Shown: in pieces, positions 20,024 through 28,931 of the stretch | How positions within the stretch are numbered: the stretch's first letter is position 1 | Layout: each line of letters opens with the position of its first letter | Assembly (NCBI GenBank): GCA_963847345.1 | Contig: CAWJZU010000013.1 | Coordinates: 62,001 to 126,000 of the forward strand | Length of the DNA: 64,000 bases | Direction of reading: 5' to 3' | From: DATARH01 sp963847345 | Lineage (GTDB): Bacteria > Pseudomonadota > Alphaproteobacteria > ATCC43930 > CGMCC-115725 | Notes under the pieces: generated by a model | The model's input: the letters and a program-made list of their open reading frames with translations, nothing else | Databases searched by the model: none | Told to the model about the DNA's origin: nothing | Translations under genes and position numbers: made by a program

Positions 20024-21630
20024 CCGGGCCACGGCCGAAAAAAATGCCGGAGAGCGGGGTGGGATGGCAGCCCGAACGGGATGAGTTGCGCGTGCGCGAG
20101 GAGTTCGCGCGCCGGCTCGGCGGGGCCGACAAGGTCAAGCGGCAGCACGACGCCGGCAAACTCACCATCCGCGAGCGCATCGACGGTCTTGTCGATCGCG
20201 GCAGCTTCCACGAAATCGGCGCGATCGCTGGGCGCGCCGAATACGATGCCGAAGGCCGGCTGACCGACCTGGTGCCGTCGAATTGTGTGATGGGCCGCGC
20301 CGGCATCGAGGGTCGCCCGGTTGTCGTGGTAGGCGACGATTTCACCGTGCGTGGCGGTTCGGCCGACGCGACGATCCGCGAAAAGCCGCTGATGGCCGAG
20401 CAGATGGCGCACGATCTGCGGCTGCCGATCATTCGTATCATCGAGGGGTCGGGCGGCGGCGGCTCGGTCAAGACGATCGAGACGACCGGCCGCGCCAACC
20501 TGCCGGGCCGGGTCGGCTCGAACCTGCCCTACTACTACACGACGACGAATCTGGGCCTCGTGCCGGTGGTGGCGCTCGGGCTCGGATCTGTGGCCGGGCT
20601 CGGCGCGGCGCGCATGGCGGCGAGCCATTATTCGATCATGACCAAGGAAACCTCGGCGCTGTTCGTTGCCGGGCCGCCGGTGGTCAACGCGCTGATCCCC
20701 GACCGGGAGAAGCATCTCGACCGTTTCCAGCTCGGCGGCTGGGAGATCCAGACGCGCTGCGGCGCGGTCGATCACGCGGTTGACAGTGAGGAGGAGGCGT
20801 TCGCCTGCACCCGGCGCTTTCTCTCCTACCTGCCGTCGTCGGTTTTTGAGGTCGCCCCGCGCGGGCCGCGCACCGACGACCCCGAGCGCCGCGACGAATT
20901 TCTGTTCGACGCGATCCCGCGAGACCGACGCAAGGTCTACCGGATGCGCCCGATCGTTGAAGCGGTGGTTGATAGGGGGTCGTTCTTCGAGATGGGCCGC
21001 ATGTTCGGCCGCGGCATCATCACCGGCTTCGCGCGGCTCGACGGGCTGCCGGTCGCGGTCATGGCGAGCGACCCGTTCTTCTACGCCGGCGCCTGGACCG
21101 CCGATGTCTGCGACAAGATCATCCGCTTCGTCGATCTCGCCGAAACCTTTCACCTGCCGATCGTCTATCTGTGCGACTGCCCCGGTTTTCATATCGGGCT
21201 GGAGGCCGAGAAGGCAGCGACGATCAGGAAGGGCGTGCGCGCGATGGCGGCGGTCAACCAGTCGAGCGTGCCGTGGTGCACGTTCCTCGTGCGCAACGTG
21301 TTCGGCGTCGCCGGCGCGGTCAACCAGCCCTCGGGCCGGTTTTCGATCCGCTATGCATGGCTGTCGGCGCGCTGGGGGTCGCTGCCTTTGGAAGGCGGCA
21401 TCGAGGCCGCCTATCGCGCCGAGATCGACGCCGCCCCCGACCGCGACGCGAAGATCGCCGAGATCGAGGAGCGGCTGAATTTGTTGCGCTCGCCATTTCG
21501 GACAGCCGAGACGTTCTGGATCGAGGAGATCATCGATCCGCGCGACACGCGCCGACTAGCGGTCGAATTCGCCAATCTCGCCGAGAAGCTGCGCGAACCC
21601 GGCGAACGCCGCTTCTGCATGCGGCCATAA
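20020..21630 (+). CDS. acyl-CoA carboxylase, carboxyltransferase (beta) subunit
   Basis: About 536 residues with the two crotonase-like halves of a propionyl/methylcrotonyl-type carboxyltransferase. It shows KLTIRERIDGLVDRGSFHEI, DFTVRGGSADA, IIRIIEGSGGGGSV, GSVAGLGAARMAASHYSIMT, then LPIVYLCDCPGFHIGLEAEK and NVFGVAGAVNQPSGRFSIRY. It would move CO2 from biotin to an acyl-CoA, but no biotin carboxylase alpha subunit is nearby. Its place after the Rieske genes suggests carboxylation, or decarboxylation in reverse, in the same pathway. The start is GTG 20020 (overlap) or ATG 20044; neither has a strong ribosome site. Confidence 0.9.
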   Translation: MTGPRPKKMPESGVGWQPERDELRVREEFARRLGGADKVKRQHDAGKLTIRERIDGLVDRGSFHEIGAIAGRAEYDAEGRLTDLVPSNCVMGRAGIEGRPVVVVGDDFTVRGGSADATIREKPLMAEQMAHDLRLPIIRIIEGSGGGGSVKTIETTGRANLPGRVGSNLPYYYTTTNLGLVPVVALGLGSVAGLGAARMAASHYSIMTKETSALFVAGPPVVNALIPDREKHLDRFQLGGWEIQTRCGAVDHAVDSEEEAFACTRRFLSYLPSSVFEVAPRGPRTDDPERRDEFLFDAIPRDRRKVYRMRPIVEAVVDRGSFFEMGRMFGRGIITGFARLDGLPVAVMASDPFFYAGAWTADVCDKIIRFVDLAETFHLPIVYLCDCPGFHIGLEAEKAATIRKGVRAMAAVNQSSVPWCTFLVRNVFGVAGAVNQPSGRFSIRYAWLSARWGSLPLEGGIEAAYRAEIDAAPDRDAKIAEIEERLNLLRSPFRTAETFWIEEIIDPRDTRRLAVEFANLAEKLREPGERRFCMRP

Positions 21631-21643
21631 CGAAGCCGTGCGT

Positions 21644-21724
21644 CGCGAGATTGCTTCGACCCCGCCGGGTCCTCGCAACGGCGGCCTCTTTCATTGTTAT
21701 TGCGAGCGAAGCGAAGCAATCTCG
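21644..21724. repeat. dispersed palindromic repeat, copy 3 (degenerate)
   Basis: GCGAGATTGCTTCGACCCCG... (21644-21681) and GTTATTGCGAGCGAAGCG...ATCTCG (21696-21724) form the same inverted pair as at 2131 and 19453, with more mismatches in the left unit. It sits between the carboxylase and MaoC genes, so copies 2 and 3 bracket the beta subunit plus carboxylase. Confidence 0.82.
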
Positions 21725-21752
21725 TCCCGCGCAACGAATGAGGAATCCGTCA

Positions 21753-22211
21753 ATGCTGGAAGTCGAACGCGCGGCCGATCTCAAGGCCTATGAAGGCAAG
21801 GAGATCGGCGTCAGCGACTGGTACACGGTGACGCAGGAGCAGATCAACAAATTCGCCGACGCGACCGGCGACTATCAATGGATCCACGTCGATGTCGAAC
21901 GCTGCAAGCGCGAGATGCCGGGCGGCAAGACGATCGCGCATGGTTGGCTGACGCTGTCGCTGGTGCCGCGTCTGGCATCGACGCTGTACCGCGTCAAAAC
22001 GCGGTCGCGCGGCCTCAATTACGGCGCAAACCGCGTCAGGTTTACCGGGACGGTGCCGGCCGGTTCGCGTATCAGGCTGCGCCTCGTGATTAAATCGGTA
22101 GAAGCGACGAAGGACGGCGGCACACGCATCACGAACGAGGGTACGATGGAACTGGAAGGCAGCGACCGCCCGGTGCTTGTCGCCGAGACGATCGGCGTCA
22201 GCTACGACTGA
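21753..22211 (+). CDS. MaoC-family (R)-hydratase
   Basis: A 152-residue hot-dog-fold hydratase with the MaoC signature: VTQEQINKFADATGDYQWIH (catalytic Asp and His), then KTIAHGWLTLSLVPRL and NYGANRVRFTGTVPAGSRI. It hydrates an enoyl-CoA or dehydrates a hydroxyacyl-CoA. ATG 21753 has AGGA at good distance and is preferred to the in-frame ATG at 21738. It is probably the last gene of the dioxygenase/carboxylase cluster. Confidence 0.9.
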   Translation: MLEVERAADLKAYEGKEIGVSDWYTVTQEQINKFADATGDYQWIHVDVERCKREMPGGKTIAHGWLTLSLVPRLASTLYRVKTRSRGLNYGANRVRFTGTVPAGSRIRLRLVIKSVEATKDGGTRITNEGTMELEGSDRPVLVAETIGVSYD

Positions 22212-22265
22212 CGGAGGCGGACAGGAACCCCCGTTCCACCGGGCCGGTACCCAACAGGCCTGGCG

Positions 22266-24615
22266 ATGAGCATTCTCTCCCGCCTGTTCATCCTGGTCGC
22301 GATCGCGGTGCTGCCGGCGCTGGCGATGCAGGCCTATGCCCAGTTCGACCTGCGGCGCGAGCGCGAGCGCGACATCCGCGAAAACGCGCTCCGCCTCGCG
22401 ACGTTCGCCGCCGGTGAAGTCGACCGTATCATCGAGGGCGGGTCCGGCCTTCTGGCCGCTTTGGCCCGACTTCCCGCCGTTCGGAACCGGGACTCGGCTG
22501 CGTGCTCTGCCTATTTCGTGGAACTGAAGCAGTCACACCCGCAATACAGGGTGATCGGCGCGACGGATATCCGGGGGAATGCGTTTTGCGCCAGCACCGA
22601 CATCCCGCCTGGTTTCAACCTGTCCAATCGACCGTATTGGCGTCAAGCCATTGAAACCGGCGCGTTCACGGTCGGCATCTATAATGCAGGCGTGCTGGCC
22701 AAAGGCCCGATCCTGCCGCTTTCGTTGGCCTTTCGAGACGAATCGGGAGCGATCGCCGGGCTGGTCTATCTGTCGCTCGATCTCGAATGGCTGGAACGGT
22801 ATTTTGCCGAAAAACGCTTCGACGTAGACGCGACGATCGCCATCGCCGATCGTAACGCCACGATCGTGCTGCGATTACCGGACAATCAACAATATCGCGG
22901 TACGAGGTTCGACCCAAGATTCGATCGGTATGTTTACGCGCCCAGGCCCGGCACCGACGAAATAACCGGCGTGGACGGGGTGCGGCGTATTCTCGGGTAC
23001 ACCCCAATAGACGATCCGGCGGCACCTGGCCTCTATGTCGGTATCGGCCTTACCCGCGATACCGCGTTCGCCGATTTGAACCGGACCACCAGGATCGGCG
23101 TTGCGCTGCTGACCGCAGGGCTCCTGCTGGCGCTCGGCGCGGCGTGGATCGGCGGCCGGCAATTCATCTCCCGGCCAATCTCGCGCTTGGCCGAAGCGGC
23201 AAGTCATTGGAGGCGAGGGAATTTTGACGTGCGTGTCGAGCCGCGTGGCGGCGGCGAGATCGCGCTGCTGGGGGAAGCCTTCGACGGGATGGCGGCGGAA
23301 CTCGCGGACCGGCAGCGTGAGAACGCGGCGCTGCTCGCAACTCTCGAAGAGCGGGTCAGCGAGCGCACGCTGCAGTTGGCGCGCGAGGCCGAGGAGCGAC
23401 GCAAAGCCGAAGAGGCGCTGTACCAATCGCAGAAAATGGAGGCGATCGGTCAGTTGACCGGCGGCGTCGCGCACGACTTCAATAATCTGCTGACCGCTGT
23501 GATCGGGAATCTGGAACTAGCGGAAATGCGGCTCGGCGGTAGCGGAGCCGATCGGGTGCTGCGTCATATCGCAGACGCTCGCCGCGCCGCCGAGCGGGGT
23601 GCCCGCCTGACACAGGATCTGCTCGCCTTCGCGCGCAGGCAAAGTCTGAGGGTCGAAGAGGTTGACGTGAATGCCGTCGTGCAGAGCGCCGGCGACCTGT
23701 TGAACCGTTCGGTGGGACCGACGGTGCAGATCGATCGTCATCTGGAACCGCATTTGTGGCGCGCGCTGGCGGATCCCAGGCAGATGGAGCTGGTGATCCT
23801 GAACCTGTCGATCAACGCGCGAGACGCGATGCCCGCCGGCGGGACTATTACCATCGAGACGGCGAATGTCGCCGCTGGCGACCCGCAGCATCCCGCCGGG
23901 ATGCCGGCCGGAGATTATGTCCTCCTGGCGGTGTCCGACACCGGGGACGGAATGGCGCCGGAGGTATTGTCAAAGTGTCTCGAGCCATTCTTTACGACAA
24001 AGGAAATCGGCAAGGGCTCGGGGCTCGGCCTTTCGGTCGTTCACGGCGTGGCCACCCAGAGCGGCGGCACCGTCGAAATCCGCAGCCAAGTCGGTCATGG
24101 GACGTGCGTGAGAGTATACCTGCGCCGCGCAGACGCGGAGCCTGTGCCGGAGACCGACGCCTCGGCGCCCGGACTGGAGAAAACGGGCCACGGACCCCTC
24201 GCCGCGCACGTGCTGTTGGTTGACGATGACGACGAGGTTCGGCGGGTGCTTGTGGCCCAGTTGACGGAACTCGGTTGCAGCGTTACCGAGGCATCGACCG
24301 GTCTCGTGGCGATCGACCTGCTTGACAATCCATCGACGCCCTCCTTCGATTTGCTCATCTCGGACTACGCGATGCCGGGGATCAGCGGAACCAGCTTGGC
24401 TCGTGCCGCTCGAGAACGAGTTCGCGGACCTGCCGGTGTTGCTGATCACCGGCTACAACGATCCGCGGGCGGAATCGGCGGAAGCAGAAGATTGGATTTG
24501 GCTGATGAAGCCGTTTCGGCAAGCCGAACTTGCGGAGCAAATCCGCCGTGTCATGGCGGCAGCGAGAGCGACAGCGGAACCGATCGCGCAATTCGCGATG
24601 AGACCGATCGCGTAA
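22266..24615 (+). CDS. hybrid sensor histidine kinase with receiver domain, apparent frameshift
   Basis: An N-terminal helix (residues 3-25) and a second near 277-297 flank a periplasmic Cache-like sensor domain (SNRPYWRQAIETGAF, GLVYLSLDLEWLERYF). Then come HAMP, a coiled coil, the His-box IGQLTGGVAHDFNNLLTAVI, an ATPase domain (NLSINARDAMPAGG, GSGLGLSVVHGV) and a receiver (VLLVDDDDEV, LLISDYAMPG). The frame breaks at about 24417, where one extra C separates LARAARE from EFADLPVLLITGYNDPRAE. Across it the receiver finishes with the conserved Lys in WLMKPFRQAELAE and stops at 24615. It lies 19 bases before the GH15 gene, which it may control. Confidence 0.9.
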
Positions 24616-24626
24616 TTCGCGATAGG
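24579..24626 (+). repeat. 24-bp tandem repeat across the kinase stop codon
   Basis: Two 24-base units (24579-24602 and 24603-24626) beginning ACCGATCGCG, nearly identical. One C-to-T difference turns the CAA of unit 1 into the TAA stop of unit 2, so the duplication created the kinase's present C-terminus (PIAQFAMRPIA). Unit 2 ends in AGG, part of the GH15 ribosome site. Confidence 0.75.
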
Positions 24627-24634
24627 ATAAACGG

Positions 24635-27091
24635 GTGGCAACGATCCTCTCTCCCACCGTTCGATATCCCGCCGTTCGTTCTGGCATCGAGCCTTCCGGT
24701 CACGCTCCCGGGGCGCCCGGCAATGCGCCGACCTGGACGAGCAGCGCGAAGGACATCGTCGGCTGCAGCCTTGGACAGGCGCGGCTGTGGTTCACGATCG
24801 GGTTCGGGATCGTCAACGAGGTCTATTATCCGCGCGTCGATCTTCCGCAGATCCGCGATCTCGGGTTCATCGTCGCCGGCCCGGACGGATTCTGGTCCGA
24901 GGTCAAGCGCAACGAGCACTATAGGTTCCGGCTGCTGGCGCCGGGCGTGCCGGCCGTCGAGATCGTGCACGAGCACCCGCGCTACACGCTGCAGCTGCGC
25001 ATCACACCCGATCCGCGGCGCGAGGTGCTCGTCATCTCGTGCCGGCTCGACCCGTCTTCGCAGGCCGAAGGCGACGGCGGTCTGAGCCTTTATGTGCTTG
25101 TGGCGCCGCATCTCGGCGCGACCGGCTACGACAATGTTGCCACCGTCGAGCGCTACCGTTCGCGCCGCGTGCTGATGGCGGAGCAAGGACCGTTCGGCCT
25201 CGCGCTCGCCGCCGTCGACGAGCATCAGCAGGACGCCTTGGGGCGCGCCAGCGCCGGGTATGTCGGCAGCAGCGACGGGTGGCAGGATTTCGCTCGCAAC
25301 GGCGCGATGACCTGGCAGTACGCCACCGCCGGGCCGGGCAATGTCGCGCTGATGGGGGAGTTGCCGCAACGCTGCGTGCTGGCGCTCGGCTTTGGCAGCG
25401 GCGCCGAATCTGCCGCGACCTTGGCGATTTCGAGCCTCATTCAACCGTTCTCGAATGTCTTGCAGCAGCAGATCGCCGATTGGGAGCGCTGGCTGGCCGG
25501 ATGCGCCGAACACGGCGCCCCGACGCTCGATCTGCCGGACGCTATCCGCGCGCAGGCCGCGATCTCGGCGGTCGTGCTTCGCTCACATCAGGATAAGACT
25601 TATCCCGGCGCCATGGTCGCGAGCCTCAGCGTACCCTGGGGGCACACCGGCAACCAGCGCGGCGGCTACCATCTTGTATGGCCGCGCGATCTGGTCGAAT
25701 GCGCCGGGGCGCTGATGGCGATCGGCGCCGAGCCCGAGGCGCGCGACACGCTGCGCTACCTGATCGCGACACAGAACCAGGACGGGCACTGGAACCAGAA
25801 CCAGTGGTTGGGCGGCACGCTGTATTGGCAGGGGCTTCAGCTCGATGAGACGGCGATGCCGGTGCTGTTGGCTACCGCGCTCGACGAGCGCGACGGACTG
25901 CGCGGCATCGAGGTCGAGGATATGGTGCGGCGCGCGCTCGGCTACATCGCGCACACCGGCCCCTCGAGCCGCCAGGACCGCTGGGAGGAGAACGAGGGCA
26001 TCAACGCCTTCACGCTCGGCGTGTGCATCGCCGCGCTGGTCGCCGGGGCGGTGTTGCTGCCGCAGCCCGAATCCGATTGGGCGCTGGCGCTGGCCGATTT
26101 CTGGAATGAGCACATCGAGGCGTGGATCACGGTCAGCGGCACCGAGCTGGCGCAGCAACACGGCATTCCGGGTTATTATCTCCGCGTCGCGCCGCCCGGC
26201 ATCGTGACCGAAGCCGGAGCGAGCACCGCGATCGTGCCGATCCGCAACCGGCGCGGCGATGGCGGGTTGCGCGGCGACCAGCAGATCGGCACCGAATTCC
26301 TCCAGCTTGTGCGCTTCGGACTGCGGCGGGCTGACGACCCGTTGATCCTCGGCTCGTTGAAACTGGCGGACGCGCTGCTGCGCACCGATACTCCGAACGG
26401 CCCGGTCTGGCATCGGTATATCGGCGACGGCTACGGCGAGCACTCGGACGGCCGCGCGTTCGACGGCACCGGCATCGGGCGCGGTTGGCCTTTGCTGACC
26501 GGCGAACGTGGGCATTACGAGATCGAGGCCGGCAACGACCCGCTGCCCTATCTCGCGGCAATCGCGGCGATGGCCAGCCCTGGCGGGATGATCCCGGAGC
26601 AGGTCTGGGACGCGGAGGCGATCCCCGAACGCGGGCTGTCCCCGGGCCGGGCGAGCGGGTCGGCAATGCCGCTCGCGTGGGCCCATGCCGAGTTCGTCAA
26701 GCTATTGGTGTCGCGTCACATCAACCGCCCGTTCGATCGACCGCGCGCGATGTGGCAGCGCTACCGCGCGCGGCGGCCGCTCGCGGAGCACGCGTTCTGG
26801 TGGCAGCATGCCCCGATCGGTACGATGCGGGCCGGCGCGAAGCTCGCCGTTGCCCTGCCGTTTCGGGCTATCGTGCGCTGGGGCCATGACGGCTGGCAGC
26901 AGATCGAGGAAGCGGCAAGCGTCGACAGCAAGCTGGGCTTCCATGTCGCCGTGCTCGACACGACCGCGCTGGCGCCTGGCAGCCGGGTTGATTTCACCTG
27001 GCGACGAAAGGACAACGGCGAATGGGCCGGACGCGACATCGCGGTGCTTGTCCGAAGCGCCGACATGGCCGGGCCGGTCGCCGCGGTGTAG
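24635..27091 (+). CDS. glycoside hydrolase family 15 (glucoamylase / glucodextranase-like)
   Basis: An 818-residue enzyme with an N-terminal beta-sandwich domain (about 35-280: GFGIVNEVYYPRVDLPQIRD) and an (alpha/alpha)6 barrel. The barrel carries GGYHLVWPRDLVECAGALMA, the acid Glu in DRWEENEGINAFT, GRGWPLLTGERGHYEI and the base Glu in MIPEQVWD. It is expected to release glucose from the ends of alpha-glucans or oligosaccharides. No signal peptide is seen, so a cytoplasmic role (glycogen or trehalose-type turnover) is likelier than secretion. GTG 24635 follows AGGA. It is probably co-transcribed with the sensor kinase. Confidence 0.93.
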   Translation: MATILSPTVRYPAVRSGIEPSGHAPGAPGNAPTWTSSAKDIVGCSLGQARLWFTIGFGIVNEVYYPRVDLPQIRDLGFIVAGPDGFWSEVKRNEHYRFRLLAPGVPAVEIVHEHPRYTLQLRITPDPRREVLVISCRLDPSSQAEGDGGLSLYVLVAPHLGATGYDNVATVERYRSRRVLMAEQGPFGLALAAVDEHQQDALGRASAGYVGSSDGWQDFARNGAMTWQYATAGPGNVALMGELPQRCVLALGFGSGAESAATLAISSLIQPFSNVLQQQIADWERWLAGCAEHGAPTLDLPDAIRAQAAISAVVLRSHQDKTYPGAMVASLSVPWGHTGNQRGGYHLVWPRDLVECAGALMAIGAEPEARDTLRYLIATQNQDGHWNQNQWLGGTLYWQGLQLDETAMPVLLATALDERDGLRGIEVEDMVRRALGYIAHTGPSSRQDRWEENEGINAFTLGVCIAALVAGAVLLPQPESDWALALADFWNEHIEAWITVSGTELAQQHGIPGYYLRVAPPGIVTEAGASTAIVPIRNRRGDGGLRGDQQIGTEFLQLVRFGLRRADDPLILGSLKLADALLRTDTPNGPVWHRYIGDGYGEHSDGRAFDGTGIGRGWPLLTGERGHYEIEAGNDPLPYLAAIAAMASPGGMIPEQVWDAEAIPERGLSPGRASGSAMPLAWAHAEFVKLLVSRHINRPFDRPRAMWQRYRARRPLAEHAFWWQHAPIGTMRAGAKLAVALPFRAIVRWGHDGWQQIEEAASVDSKLGFHVAVLDTTALAPGSRVDFTWRRKDNGEWAGRDIAVLVRSADMAGPVAAV

Positions 27092-27101
27092 GGCCTGCCG
27101 G

Positions 27102-27125
27102 GAATTCCCTGCTGGCAGGGAATTC
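27102..27125 (+). terminator. hairpin terminator after the GH15 gene
   Basis: GAATTCCCTGC and GCAGGGAATTC pair perfectly (11 bp, 2-base loop), starting 10 bases after the stop and followed by TTATCCTT. This is a good candidate intrinsic terminator. A weaker imperfect palindrome (TTTCCC / GGGAAA, 27197-27220) follows. Nothing else was recognised in 27126-27347. Confidence 0.65.
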
Positions 27126-27347
27126 TTATCCTTCGGCTGCCGACCTCGATGAAGATTCTATAAGGGTATCAGATATTTAACGGGACGTCAGTCCGGTTTC
27201 CCGTTTCGAAAACAGGGAAAGCGGCCGATCCGAACAGCGATTGCCCCGCCGCCGAGCAGGGAATTACAGGCAACGCATCGCCGCGGCTTTTCTCTATCGA
27301 CGATGCACATTATGCGATGTGATTGCGGCAATTTTACCAGCGTACCG

Positions 27348-28103
27348 CTACCCCCGTCCGACGAACGGCATCTTGGTGGCCATCACGGTCAGGAACTGGA
27401 TGTTGGCTTCGGACGTGACCGTTGCCATCAGCACGACCGAGCGGGCGACGTTTTCGACATCCATCGTCGGCTCGATCATGACTTCGCCATTTGGCTGCGG
27501 CACGCCCCTGGTCATGCGCTGAGTCATCTCGGTCAGCGCGTTGCCGACATCGATCTGGCCGCACGAGATGTCGTATTTGCGGCCGTCGAGTGAGGTCGAT
27601 TTCGTCAGGCCGGTGACGGCGTGCTTCGCGGTCGTGTAGGCGATCGAGAACGGCCGCGGCACATGTGCCGAGATCGAGCCGTTGTTGATGATCCGGCCGC
27701 CCATCGGAGTCTGGCCCTTCATCATGCGGAAGGCCTGTTGCGTGCACAGGAACGTGCCGTGGACGATCGAGCCGATAACGCCGTTCCAGCGATCCCATTC
27801 GAGATCCTCGATCGGCGCGGCGGCGCCGAACCCGGCATTGTTGAACAGCACGTCGAGCCGTCCGAACGTCGCCTTGGTTTTGGCGAACAAGGCCTCGACC
27901 GAGGTCGGATCGCTGACATCGGTCGGAACCCCGAGCGCCTTGCCCTGCATCGACTCGATCTCGCTGACGACGGCATCGAGCGGCTCGGGCCGGCGGCCGG
28001 CGACGACGAGCGCGAACCCCTCGCGGGCCAACGCCAACGCCGAGGCCTTGCCGATGCCGCTGCCGCCGCCGGTGACGAGCGCGACCTTGCCGTTCGATGC
28101 CAT
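27348..28103 (-). CDS. short-chain dehydrogenase/reductase
   Basis: A 251-residue Rossmann-fold SDR with the classical motifs: cofactor loop TGGGSGIGKAS, the NADP-type Arg-Arg after strand 2 (VVAGRRPEP), NNAGFG, the catalytic Ser in IINNGSISAH, and YTTAKHAV with the Tyr-x3-Lys pair. The specific substrate is unknown. ATG 28103 follows GGGGAG. It lies downstream of the 6S RNA candidate on the same strand. Confidence 0.92.
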   Translation of the reverse strand: MASNGKVALVTGGGSGIGKASALALAREGFALVVAGRRPEPLDAVVSEIESMQGKALGVPTDVSDPTSVEALFAKTKATFGRLDVLFNNAGFGAAAPIEDLEWDRWNGVIGSIVHGTFLCTQQAFRMMKGQTPMGGRIINNGSISAHVPRPFSIAYTTAKHAVTGLTKSTSLDGRKYDISCGQIDVGNALTEMTQRMTRGVPQPNGEVMIEPTMDVENVARSVVLMATVTSEANIQFLTVMATKMPFVGRG

Positions 28104-28169
28104 ATGATATTCTCCCCTGCTATTATCGGTCGTGGTCGCACCCGCAGCGGCACGAGCGGGAAGCTTAGA

Positions 28170-28335
28170 AGAGTGGAGCCGCCTCGGCCGTCGGCGTTGC
28201 AACTCCTCCGTGGCCCTGCATCGCAGGTGGGCACCGTGTGCCGAAGCCACGACTTCGGCAGGAACAGCTCCCAAGAGGTAGATATCGGCCCCGGGGTAAC
28301 ATGCGGCCTAACGCACCGCGCAGCCCCACTCCCAT
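28170..28335 (-). ncRNA. ssrS: 6S RNA candidate
   Basis: The 240-base gap after zapA on the minus strand holds a rod-like RNA. A closing stem pairs GAGTGG (28332-28327) with CCACTC (28176-28171), then GGCTG with CGGCC, CGG with CCG and GCGTT with AACGC. A terminal hairpin GCCGAAG / CTTCGGC closes the top, and a large unpaired middle contains GGGAGCTGTTCC and GGTGCCCACCTG. A position directly after zapA is the usual place of the 6S gene in proteobacteria, and the segment GCCGATATCTACC recalls part of E. coli 6S. 6S RNA binds RNA polymerase holoenzyme and mutes sigma-70 promoters in stationary phase. Ends are approximate. Confidence 0.72.
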
Positions 28336-28343
28336 CGCTATAG

Positions 28344-28670
28344 CTAGGGCGATTCGATGCGCTGCGCAACCGACTCGATGCGCTCGGCCATGCCGCGGAT
28401 GCCGGAAGCCGCGCCCGGATCGCCGCCACCGGCCGGCCCCTGCCGGTTGCGCTCCTGGCGCAACGCCTCGTTCGCGTCGGACAGCTCGTCGGCGATCATC
28501 AGCGCCGCCAACAGGATCAGCCGCGCCTCGCCGACCTGCCCGACCGTTTTGGTGAACTCGCCGACCTTTGCATCGACATATTGGGCGAGCCGGCGGATGC
28601 GCGATTCCTGCCCGTCGGCGCAGGCAAGGTGGAACTCGCGGCCGTTCACCTTGACGACGACCTGGCCCAT
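28344..28670 (-). CDS. zapA: cell division protein ZapA
   Basis: A 108-residue ZapA/YgfE-type protein that binds FtsZ and bundles its filaments at the Z-ring. The N-terminal domain MGQVVVKVNGREFHLACADG and the segment IRRLAQYVDAKVGEF are typical, followed by the coiled-coil LILLAALMIADELSDANEAL. The GGAG ribosome site sits just before ATG 28670. The gene follows a small coiled-coil protein after a 1-base gap and precedes the 6S RNA candidate, the order usual in alphaproteobacteria. Confidence 0.92.
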   Translation of the reverse strand: MGQVVVKVNGREFHLACADGQESRIRRLAQYVDAKVGEFTKTVGQVGEARLILLAALMIADELSDANEALRQERNRQGPAGGGDPGAASGIRGMAERIESVAQRIESP

Positions 28671-28671
28671 A

Positions 28672-28848
28672 TCACTCCTCCGGATCCAGCAGCCGGCCGA
28701 GCCGGGCAAGCGCCGCGTCGAGCCGCGCCGCCACTGTTTCGGCGACCGCCGCCGGCTCCGGGTCCAGACGCCTCGGCTGCGATGTTACGGCTTCGAGCCG
28801 AGCCACCGCGGCCGCGAGCCTTGTCATCGCATCATCGAGTTCGCTCAT
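28672..28848 (-). CDS. small coiled-coil protein upstream of zapA
   Basis: A 58-residue, almost wholly helical protein (MSELDDAMTRLAAAVARLEA, then VAARLDAALARLGRLLDPEE) with heptad Leu/Ala spacing. Small DUF4164-like proteins of this kind commonly precede zapA in alphaproteobacteria and may take part in division. The stop is one base before the zapA start, so coupling is likely. GTG 28857 is an alternative start. Confidence 0.75.
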   Translation of the reverse strand: MSELDDAMTRLAAAVARLEAVTSQPRRLDPEPAAVAETVAARLDAALARLGRLLDPEE

Positions 28849-28931
28849 CCCCGGCACATTAGGAAGCGCCGGGCCGCTTCGTCAACGCGCGAGGCGGCCA
28901 CCAGTGCGCGGCTGCCGATTTCGCCGCCGCC

